Made by a program: the position numbers and the translations under genes. From NCBI GenBank assembly GCA_017550625.1, contig JAFZOL010000025.1, positions 62,001-126,000 on the forward strand: a stretch of 64,000 nucleotides of DNA, read 5' to 3'. Positions within the stretch are counted from its first letter, which is position 1. The number at the start of each line of letters is the position of its first letter. The stretch is from Clostridia bacterium (lineage in GTDB: Bacteria > Bacillota > Clostridia > Oscillospirales > Acutalibacteraceae). Below, in pieces: positions 55,353-61,703 of the stretch. Below the pieces are notes generated by a model. It had not been told where the DNA came from. It saw only the letters and a list, made by a program, of their open reading frames with translations, and made no database searches.

Positions 55353-56163
55353 GATACGGCAGAACGGGCTCGAACTTGACGCCGTACCAGTGCGAGGGAT
55401 CGTCCACAGTGTTCTCGATGCACTTGAGCGTGTAGTCTGCCGCGATGGCGGCGGCGTCGTAAACGCTGTTGCCGCGCAGGTACGCGCCGACGAAGGCGGA
55501 GGCGTAAACGTCGCCTGTGCCGTGGCTGCCGCGCTCGTTTTTGCGGTGCTCGTAATACTTTTTCTCGCCGTTTTCGAGGACCATCACGCCCGTTTTGTCG
55601 GGCTTGAAGCCAACGCCCGTGAGCACGACGGTCTTCGCGCCGTTGTCAACAAGGCGCGAAAGCAGCTCGTCGATATACGCTTCGTCGTAGGTCTCGCGGT
55701 AGGGCATGCCGGTGAGCATGCACGCCTCGGTGATGTTCGGCAGGATCACGTCCGCCGAGAACGCGAGGGTCTTCATCTCTTCGACGAACGCCTGATCGAA
55801 GCCGGGATAGAGCCTGCCGTTGTCCGCCATGGCGGGGTCGACAATGCTGACGCCCTCGGGCTTCAATAGTGTTTTGAACATCTCTTTGACGTAGGCGATC
55901 TGCTCGGCGGAGCCGAGATAGCCGGTGTAGACAGCGTCGAATTGAATGCCTTCTTTCTGCCAATGGGCGGCGATCGCCGGGATATCCTCGGTGAGGTCGC
56001 GGAAGGTGTAGCCCTTGAAGCCCGCGGTGTGGGTGGAGAGCACGGCGGAGGGCAGGATGCAGGTCTCGAGGCCCGCAGCCGACAGGATCGGCAGCGCCAC
56101 GGTGAGCGAGCACTGGCCGACGCAGGAGATATCCTGCACCGTGAGCACGCGTTTATATGACAT
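55333..56163 (-). CDS. Pyridoxal/pyridoxamine kinase
   Basis: 276-residue PfkB-like kinase of the PdxY/PdxK group, which phosphorylates vitamin B6 vitamers to salvage PLP. Landmarks: VLTVQDISCVGQCSLTVALPIL, the GYLGSAEQI substrate region, PAMADNG, LPNITEACMLTG, and catalytic ERGSHGTGDVYASAF with the anion hole and base Asp. No complete PLP synthesis genes are near. It is divergent from a MocR-type regulator, and the two share a 40-bp palindrome, so B6-responsive control of salvage is likely. Confidence 0.92.
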   Translation of the reverse strand: MSYKRVLTVQDISCVGQCSLTVALPILSAAGLETCILPSAVLSTHTAGFKGYTFRDLTEDIPAIAAHWQKEGIQFDAVYTGYLGSAEQIAYVKEMFKTLLKPEGVSIVDPAMADNGRLYPGFDQAFVEEMKTLAFSADVILPNITEACMLTGMPYRETYDEAYIDELLSRLVDNGAKTVVLTGVGFKPDKTGVMVLENGEKKYYEHRKNERGSHGTGDVYASAFVGAYLRGNSVYDAAAIAADYTLKCIENTVDDPSHWYGVKFEPVLPYLISRLG

Positions 56164-56192
56164 GATGATTCTTCCTTTCTGAGACCGGAGTC

Positions 56193-56221
56193 TTGACTTT
56201 TTTCACGCATTAAGATATACT
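56193..56221 (+). promoter_or_regulatory. Promoter of the MocR-type regulator
   Basis: -35 TTGACT (56193-56198), 17-bp spacer, -10 TATACT (56216-56221). The palindrome begins within the -10. Confidence 0.78.
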
Positions 56222-56256
56222 CTTTTTGGCTATATTGAAATAGCCAAAAGGAGTAT
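56217..56256. promoter_or_regulatory. 40-bp palindrome, probable MocR operator
   Basis: Two 17-bp arms (56217-56233 and 56240-56256), complementary at 16 of 17 positions, around ATTGAA. The arms read ATACTC-TTTTTGGCTAT and its inverse. It lies between the divergent kinase and regulator genes and overlaps the regulator's -10. It might also fold in RNA and act as a terminator, since a T-run follows on the plus strand. Confidence 0.7.
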
Positions 56257-56287
56257 TTTTTATAAGACCAGTTTGGAGGCGGTCGGC

Positions 56288-57373
56288 ATGGCGAAGGCCA
56301 CAGAGAGTCTCAAACGCAAGCCCCTGTATCTGACGCTCTATGAGAAGCTCAGGGAGGAGATCACGGCGGGCGTGTACCCCTACGGCACGCGGCTGCCGTC
56401 GAAACGGCAGCTCGCGGCCTCGACGGGCGCGAGCCTCGTGACCGTGGAGCACGCTTTGGAGCTGCTCGCTGACGAGGGATATATCGAAGCAAGAGCAAGG
56501 AGCGGGAATTACGTCTCTTACACCGAGGGGCGCGTTTTCGACGCGCCTGTCAGTGCGGCGGCTCCCCTGTCCCCCGCGCCGGCCGCCGACCCGGAGGCGT
56601 TTTCGTTTTCGCTGATGGCGAAGACCATGCGGCGGGTGCTCGCCGACCGGGGTGAGGCGATCCTGGTAAAAAGCCCGAACGAGGGGCTGCCGGAGCTGAG
56701 AAACGCAATCTGCCGGTATCTCGCGCGCAGCCGCGGTGTGCACGTGGAGCCGGAGCAGATCTGGATCGGGTCGGGGGCGGAATACCTTTACGCCCTGCTG
56801 GTGGCGGCGCTGGGACGCGAGCGCGTGTACGCGATCGAATCGCCGTCGTATGAAAAGATCGAGGCTGTTTACCGGGCCGTGGGCGTGCCGCTCAGGCTCC
56901 TGCCGCTCGGGCCGCACGGGGTGGACAGCGCCGCGCTCACCGCGACGGACGCGGACATTCTGCACATCACGCCCTACCGCTCGTTCCCTTCGGGCGTGAC
57001 GGCGACCGCTTCAAAGCGCGCGGAATACTTGAGGTGGGCCGCCGGCGGGCGGATGCTGATCGAGGACGACGCCGAGAGCGAGCTGAGCCTCGCCTCGAAG
57101 CCAGAGGAGACGCTGTTCGCGCGCGCGGAGAACGGGAACGTCATTTACCTCAACACGTTCTCGCGCTCGGTGGCGCCGGCGCTGCGCATGGGCTACGCCG
57201 TGCTGCCGAAAACACTTTTGCCCCGCTTTCGCGAGCGGGTGGGGTTTTTCTCGTGCACGGTGCCGACCTTCGAGCAGATGGTGCTGGCCGCCCTGCTCGA
57301 CAACGGCGACTTCGAGCGGCAGCTCAACAGACGGCGCCGCCGCATGAAAAAAGCGCTTGACAATAACGGCTGA
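56288..57373 (+). CDS. MocR/PdxR-type regulator (GntR DNA-binding plus aminotransferase fold)
   Basis: 361 residues from the ATG at 56288 (GGAGG 8 bases upstream). The N-terminal GntR winged helix (about 12-80) reads YLTLYEKLREEITAGVYPYGTRLPSKRQLA. A fold-type I aminotransferase-like domain (about 105-361) follows. MocR proteins use PLP as ligand, not for catalysis. The Schiff-base lysine usually found in an S-x-S-K segment is not obvious: the corresponding region reads NTFSRSVAPALRMGY, with Arg in its place. It is also shorter than typical 450-470-residue MocR proteins. PLP may therefore be bound differently, if at all. It is divergent from the B6 kinase. Confidence 0.85.
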   Translation: MAKATESLKRKPLYLTLYEKLREEITAGVYPYGTRLPSKRQLAASTGASLVTVEHALELLADEGYIEARARSGNYVSYTEGRVFDAPVSAAAPLSPAPAADPEAFSFSLMAKTMRRVLADRGEAILVKSPNEGLPELRNAICRYLARSRGVHVEPEQIWIGSGAEYLYALLVAALGRERVYAIESPSYEKIEAVYRAVGVPLRLLPLGPHGVDSAALTATDADILHITPYRSFPSGVTATASKRAEYLRWAAGGRMLIEDDAESELSLASKPEETLFARAENGNVIYLNTFSRSVAPALRMGYAVLPKTLLPRFRERVGFFSCTVPTFEQMVLAALLDNGDFERQLNRRRRRMKKALDNNG

Positions 57374-57385
57374 AAGAAGTATAAT
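57357..57385 (+). promoter_or_regulatory. Promoter of the TSCPD/MarR operon
   Basis: Perfect -35 TTGACA (57357-57362), 17-bp spacer, perfect -10 TATAAT (57380-57385). The -35 and part of the spacer lie within the end of the upstream coding region. Confidence 0.9.
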
Positions 57386-57448
57386 CCGATTGTATCGGTT
57401 GTATACAATTTAATTGTTTGAACGGACGAGAAAAGAAAGGAAAAACGT

Positions 57449-57709
57449 ATGCATTATTCTTACAAGACCAGCATGGTCTGCTCGCAGCAGATCGATTTCG
57501 ACCTGAACGGGAACGTGGTGACGAACGTGGTGTTCTACGGCGGCTGCCCCGGCAACCTGAAGGCCATCCCAAAGCTCATCGACGGCTGGACCGTGGAACA
57601 AATCGAAGAAAAGCTGCGCGGCAACACCTGCGGCAGACGCCCCACCTCGTGCGCGGACCAGCTTGCCGTTGCCGTGCGCGCGGCGCTGAACGATTCACAG
57701 AAAGCATGA
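57449..57709 (+). CDS. TSCPD-domain protein (TIGR03905 type)
   Basis: 86-residue protein made of one TSCPD domain, the fold found at the C-terminus of class II ribonucleotide reductases. Landmarks are the GGCPGNLKAI segment and CGRRPTSCADQLA, where the TSC-x-D motif and a glycine-rich cysteine site are kept. Stand-alone members are common in Clostridia and their function is not defined; a role with nucleotide reduction or vitamin B12 cofactors is speculation. AAGGAAAAACGT precedes the ATG, and the stop overlaps the MarR gene start. Confidence 0.9.
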   Translation: MHYSYKTSMVCSQQIDFDLNGNVVTNVVFYGGCPGNLKAIPKLIDGWTVEQIEEKLRGNTCGRRPTSCADQLAVAVRAALNDSQKA

Positions 57710-58137
57710 TGGAAGACCTGGAACAACTGAAGCTCAAGAACCAGCTCTGCTTCCCTCTTTACGCGTGCGCCAAAGAGGTGGTGCGCCGCTACCGGCCGTT
57801 TCTCGACGAGCTGGACCTGACCTATACGCAGTATATCGTGATGCTGGTGCTGTGGGAGGAGAACGAGAAAAGCGTGCACGACCTCGGCGAGCGGCTCTTT
57901 CTCGATTCCGGCACGCTGACGCCCGTGCTCAAAAGCCTGGAGGCGAAAGGGTACCTCACCCGCAGGCGCAGCAAGGCCGACGAGCGAGTGCTGCTGGTGG
58001 CGCTGACCGACGAAGGGCAGGCCCTCAAAGAAAGCGCGGCCGAGATCCCGAAAAAGATGTCGGCCTGCGTGGCGCTCGAGCCGCAGGAGGCGGCGACGCT
58101 GTATTCGCTGCTCTATAAGATGCTCGGGCAGTTCTGA
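57706..58137 (+). CDS. OhrR-like MarR family regulator
   Basis: 143 residues (two adjacent ATGs, 57706 and 57709; the first overlaps the TSCPD stop as ATGA). The OhrR pattern is clear: LKNQLCFPLYACAKEV with the redox-sensing cysteine at about residue 15, LDLTYTQYIVMLVLWE, and the winged-helix DSGTLTPVLKSLEAKGYLTRRRSKADERVL. OhrR proteins repress genes for organic hydroperoxide resistance until the cysteine is oxidised. No ohr peroxidase gene is adjacent, which is unusual for an OhrR. Confidence 0.9.
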   Translation: MMEDLEQLKLKNQLCFPLYACAKEVVRRYRPFLDELDLTYTQYIVMLVLWEENEKSVHDLGERLFLDSGTLTPVLKSLEAKGYLTRRRSKADERVLLVALTDEGQALKESAAEIPKKMSACVALEPQEAATLYSLLYKMLGQF

Positions 58138-58156
58138 GCGGAATAAACACGACAAA

Positions 58157-58187
58157 ACGCCCCCGATCGCTCGGGGGCGTTTTTTTT
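58157..58187. terminator. Bidirectional terminator between MarR and TetR genes
   Basis: AACGCCCCCGA-TCGC-TCGGGGGCGTT (58157-58181) followed by an eight-T run. Confidence 0.93.
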
Positions 58188-58195
58188 GGATCGGG

Positions 58196-58789
58196 TTATG
58201 AAAGAGAGCGGATCTCTTCGGGACAGGACGCAAGGTAGAACTCGGTCAGGAGCTTCGCGCAGTCTTCGGCGGAGAGGTCGAGCTCGCCGCTGAACCAGCG
58301 CAGGATCACGTTTTCATACGCGCCGAGCGTGTAGAGCAGGAAGAGCTTGACGCGCGTGTTGCTCTCGCCCGTGAACAGTGCGTCCACGACGGGCGCGCAG
58401 CGGTTTTCGACGTAGCTGATGATCCTGCCGACGAAGGTCTCGCCCTGGTTCGAGCCCGCGAACAGGGCGTAATAGGTCTTGTTCTCGGCGAGGAACTCCA
58501 TGCCCGCCATCACGGCGGCGGTCGGGTCCTTGATGATGGTCTCGATGCCGACTTCGCCGATGGCCTTGTCCATGGTCTCCATAATGTTGTTCTGGATCGC
58601 GTTATAGAGGTCGTAGACGTCGAGATAATGCGCGTAGAACGTGCCGCGGGAGATGTTCGCCCGCTCAACGATATCCGTGACCGTGATCTTATGCAGATCC
58701 TTTTCGTGCAGCAGCTCGCCGAACGCCTGCTTGATCATGTGGCGCGAGCGCGCGGCGTTGCGGTGCCCGGATTTCTTGATGCCTGCCAT
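58196..58789 (-). CDS. TetR/AcrR family transcriptional regulator
   Basis: 197 residues. The N-terminal TetR helix-turn-helix (about 12-60) reads SRHMIKQAFGELLHEKDLHKITVTDIVERANISRGTFYAHYLDVYDL. The C-terminal ligand domain is of the DhaS/TetR_C-like type common in Firmicutes. It starts 10 bp after the class II aldolase gene, so it is third in the aminotransferase-aldolase-TetR operon and probably controls it, and possibly the divergent reductase gene. The ligand is unknown. Confidence 0.9.
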   Translation of the reverse strand: MAGIKKSGHRNAARSRHMIKQAFGELLHEKDLHKITVTDIVERANISRGTFYAHYLDVYDLYNAIQNNIMETMDKAIGEVGIETIIKDPTAAVMAGMEFLAENKTYYALFAGSNQGETFVGRIISYVENRCAPVVDALFTGESNTRVKLFLLYTLGAYENVILRWFSGELDLSAEDCAKLLTEFYLASCPEEIRSLS

Positions 58790-58798
58790 GCGGGAGCC

Positions 58799-60013
58799 TC
58801 ACTTCTTTTTGGAATACTTCGCCTTGTAGATGACGCGCATCAAAACGCTTTCGAACGTGTTGATGCAGGCCTTGCCCCTGCCGTAGAGGTCGGCCGCCAC
58901 GAAGGCCTTGGCGCCCTTTTCGGTGACGAGGCGCACGGCCTCGGCCTCTTCGCGGTCGCTGCCGACGCACACCGCGCCGTTGTGGTCGAGCAGAACGGCG
59001 TCGCGGCGTTTGAGCTTTTTGATGACCGTTTTCGAGGTCTTCAGGGCGTTTTCGGGGTCGTAGACCGCGTTTTTCAGCGTGAAGCCCACGATCTGCGCGA
59101 AGTCGTCGAGGAACGGGCGCACCGTTTTGCCCATCTTCGAGATCGAGAGCGTGGCCTCGTCCTTCGAGTGGATGATGGCGTTCACGTCGGCGCGCTTTTT
59201 ATAGATCTCGGCGTGCAGCACCGCCGTGTCGGGCAGGGGGGCGTCGGGATCGATCGGCAGGCCGGAGCCGAGGTCGATCATGAGCGACTCGCCGGTCTCG
59301 GCGTTCGTCATCTCAAGGGCGCCGAACGCGCGCACGCTCTCGTAGGGCGTGAGCTCCACGGCGCTCGTGCGGTCGGTCAGGCGAAGAGCGATATAGTCGG
59401 AAATGGAGCGGAAGGTATCGGCCGTTTTGCCCGAAACCTCGGTGAAGCGCGCGAACACGCGCTCTTTGCACACCTTTTCGAGCTCGTTGGCGACTCTGAA
59501 CGCGTCGTCGTAGTCCGTGCCCATGCACAGCGCGCCGTGATGCAGCATCAAAGCGGCCTTGGAGTCGGAGCGCAAGATCGCCTCGACCACGCCTTTTCTG
59601 AGCTTTTTGGTGCCGGGCAGGCCGTAGGCCGCCACGGGCACGTTGTCGCCCAGCACTTCGGCGCTCTCGCCCTCGATGCCGTTCACGTCCATGCCCGAAA
59701 GCCCCTGGATCGAGGCGTAGGTCTGGTGCGTGTGGATCACGAAGTTGACGTTTTCGCGCAGCTGATAGCACATCGCGTGGATGCCCTTCTCGGACGAGGG
59801 TTTGATCTCGCCCTCGTAAGAGAGGTCGGCGATGTTCACGGTCACGATATCGTCGGGCGTGAGGGAGAGATAGTCCCTGCCGCTGGGGGTGATCACGAAC
59901 TGCGTGTCGGAGATGCGGCACGAGACGTTGCCCCAGGTGCGCTGGATGAGCCCCTCTTTGACGAGCTCTTTGCCGGCGCGCACGACGGTCTCTTTAGCAA
60001 GTAAAACGTCCAT
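58799..60013 (-). CDS. Two-domain class II aldolase/adducin family protein
   Basis: 404 residues containing two class II aldolase/adducin domains in tandem. Domain 1 (about 1-205) has GNVSCR, VIHTHQTYASI with the HxH zinc pair and LHHGALCMG supplying a third His. Domain 2 (about 215-404) has AIIHSKDEATLSI, where only one His of the pair is left, and LDHNGAVCVG, so it may be structural. Related single-domain enzymes cleave sugar phosphates or decarboxylate. The start codon overlaps the aminotransferase stop (TAATG), so the two are coupled. Substrate unknown. Confidence 0.88.
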   Translation of the reverse strand: MDVLLAKETVVRAGKELVKEGLIQRTWGNVSCRISDTQFVITPSGRDYLSLTPDDIVTVNIADLSYEGEIKPSSEKGIHAMCYQLRENVNFVIHTHQTYASIQGLSGMDVNGIEGESAEVLGDNVPVAAYGLPGTKKLRKGVVEAILRSDSKAALMLHHGALCMGTDYDDAFRVANELEKVCKERVFARFTEVSGKTADTFRSISDYIALRLTDRTSAVELTPYESVRAFGALEMTNAETGESLMIDLGSGLPIDPDAPLPDTAVLHAEIYKKRADVNAIIHSKDEATLSISKMGKTVRPFLDDFAQIVGFTLKNAVYDPENALKTSKTVIKKLKRRDAVLLDHNGAVCVGSDREEAEAVRLVTEKGAKAFVAADLYGRGKACINTFESVLMRVIYKAKYSKKK

Positions 60014-61494
60014 TATTCAGATTCCTTTACGGCGATGTTCGCAAACACGCGGTCGAACGCGGCGAGCGCCTCGTCGATCTCTTTTTCGGTGTAAGCGGCG
60101 GAGGTATAAAGGCGGGAACCGGCGAGCGTGACAAGGCCCTCGGCCATGTAGGCCGCGCCCATGTGGGTCATCTCGGTCTTGCGCACGTTGGTCTCGGACA
60201 GGACCGACGGGATCGTCCACGGCTTCTTCCAGTTGATGGAGAACGCGAGGGTGCCCACGGTCTCGAGGTGGCAGATGGAGCCCTGGTTGAACGCCACGAA
60301 GGGCAGATGGCGGCGCTCAATGATCTCGTTGAGGCCCTTGGTGATGCGGTCGCCCATCTGACCCGCCTTGACGCAGGCATTCTGACGGTCGATCTCTTCA
60401 AGGGTGTAATAGCCCGCGGCACAGGACAGGGGGTTCGCGGACAGCGTGCCGCCGCAGAACGCCTTTTTCACCTTCACGCCGCCGTCGAGGCCGGCGCCGA
60501 GATACTTCATGTATTCCTTCTTGCCGCCGACGCCGCCCGCGCCCGGGTAGCCGCCCGCGATGACCTTGCCGAAGACGGTAAGGTCGGGCGAGCAGTTGAA
60601 ATAGCCCTGCGCGCCGCTCATGCCGATGCGGAAGCCGGTGACGACCTCGTCGAAGATGAGAAGGGCGCCGTATTTGCGGCAGAGGCGTTCCACGCCCTTG
60701 CAGAAGTTTTTATCCACGGGACGGGAGCCGGACTCGGGGCCGATGGCCTCGAGGAACACGGCAGCCGTGCCGCCGCGGAACTGGTTGAGACGGAGCACGC
60801 GCTCGAGGGCGTCGAGATCGCCCGGGAAGAATTCCTGCGTGTCGCGCATGAGACGCATCGGCACGCCGTGCGCCTGCGTGAACTTGGTGCCGGGGATGCG
60901 GATGCCGTAGCCGAGCTGGTCGGACCAGCCGTGATAGGCGCCGCCCATCTTGACGATGTTGCGGTTCTTGGTGGCAAGGCGCGCGATGCGGCAGGCCAGC
61001 ATGCAGCCTTCGGTGCCGGACTGCAGCATGCGGAACATATCGACCGCGGGCATGGAGTCGGCGATCTTTTTCGCGAGCTTATACTCGAACTCGTGGAACA
61101 GGCCGGTGGACGGGCCGCAGGTGTTGAGCAGGTCGATCACCTGTTCGCGCACCTCGGGCGGGTTGGAGCCGAGCACCGTGGGGCCGCCCGCCTGCAGGAA
61201 GTCGAAATAGCGGTTGCCGTCGATATCCTCAAGATAGCAGCCTTCGGCCTTCGTGAAGACCAGCGGGAAGGGATAGTTGAACGCGAGGTTGTGCTGCACG
61301 CCGCCGGGGATGATCGTTTTGGCCTCTTCGATCATCGCCTTGCTCTTCAGGCACTTTTTGTTGAAATACTCGGCCTCGTAATTGGCGAGCGCCTCGTCGG
61401 AGATCGTGTAAATGGGTTTCTTGATCAACTCATCCAGCTGCCGGTTGACCTTCGCGGCGTCCGGATATTCGGAGATCGCAAATCTGGTGTCCAT
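60013..61494 (-). CDS. Class III aminotransferase, glutamate-1-semialdehyde aminomutase-like
   Basis: 493 residues from the ATG at 61494 (GGAGGCAG upstream). PLP fold-type I, class III: SGTEGCMLACRIAR, GGAYHGWSDQ, LIFDEVVTGFRIG and the Schiff-base lysine in TVFGKVIAGGYPGAG. It has an N-terminal extension of about 50 residues before PGGVQHNL. Haem genes are absent nearby, and the sequence is more like the GSA-related aminotransferases that act on omega-amino or small aldehydes. The operon with a class II aldolase and the divergent acid reductase suggest it aminates an aldehyde or processes an amino alcohol; this is inference. Confidence 0.9.
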   Translation of the reverse strand: MDTRFAISEYPDAAKVNRQLDELIKKPIYTISDEALANYEAEYFNKKCLKSKAMIEEAKTIIPGGVQHNLAFNYPFPLVFTKAEGCYLEDIDGNRYFDFLQAGGPTVLGSNPPEVREQVIDLLNTCGPSTGLFHEFEYKLAKKIADSMPAVDMFRMLQSGTEGCMLACRIARLATKNRNIVKMGGAYHGWSDQLGYGIRIPGTKFTQAHGVPMRLMRDTQEFFPGDLDALERVLRLNQFRGGTAAVFLEAIGPESGSRPVDKNFCKGVERLCRKYGALLIFDEVVTGFRIGMSGAQGYFNCSPDLTVFGKVIAGGYPGAGGVGGKKEYMKYLGAGLDGGVKVKKAFCGGTLSANPLSCAAGYYTLEEIDRQNACVKAGQMGDRITKGLNEIIERRHLPFVAFNQGSICHLETVGTLAFSINWKKPWTIPSVLSETNVRKTEMTHMGAAYMAEGLVTLAGSRLYTSAAYTEKEIDEALAAFDRVFANIAVKESE

Positions 61495-61530
61495 GGGAAT
61501 CTGCCTCCTTGTCATTATTATACAGATAAC

Positions 61531-61559
61531 ATTCTATCATACGCCCCCCGCGAAAACAA
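61531..61559 (-). promoter_or_regulatory. Promoter of the aminotransferase-aldolase-TetR operon
   Basis: Minus strand: -35 TTGTTT (61554-61559), 17-bp spacer, -10 TAGAAT (61531-61536). Confidence 0.62.
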
Positions 61560-61615
61560 GTACAAATATGTGAATTTTTGTTTAAAGAGCCCCGCCCCCG
61601 GCGCACAAAAAACAA

Positions 61616-61635
61616 GGTCAATATTGGTCAAAATT
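61616..61635. repeat. Two tandem 10-bp repeats upstream of the reductase gene
   Basis: GGTCAATATT and GGTCAAAATT lie head to tail, ending 4 bp before the -35 of the adenylation-reductase gene. The period is one helical turn, as in activator or operator sites. Confidence 0.6.
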
Positions 61636-61639
61636 TATC

Positions 61640-61668
61640 TTGCATTTAATACTATATTATGATAGAAT
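61640..61668 (+). promoter_or_regulatory. Promoter of the adenylation-reductase gene
   Basis: -35 TTGCAT (61640-61645), 17-bp spacer, -10 TAGAAT (61663-61668). Confidence 0.68.
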
Positions 61669-61703
61669 AAAATGACTTTGTGTTTCTGTACGGAGGGCTT
61701 ATA

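Noticed and set aside
60163..61662. Open frame of about 499 codons antisense to the class III aminotransferase
   Set aside because: Shadow frame that runs through the divergent promoter region.
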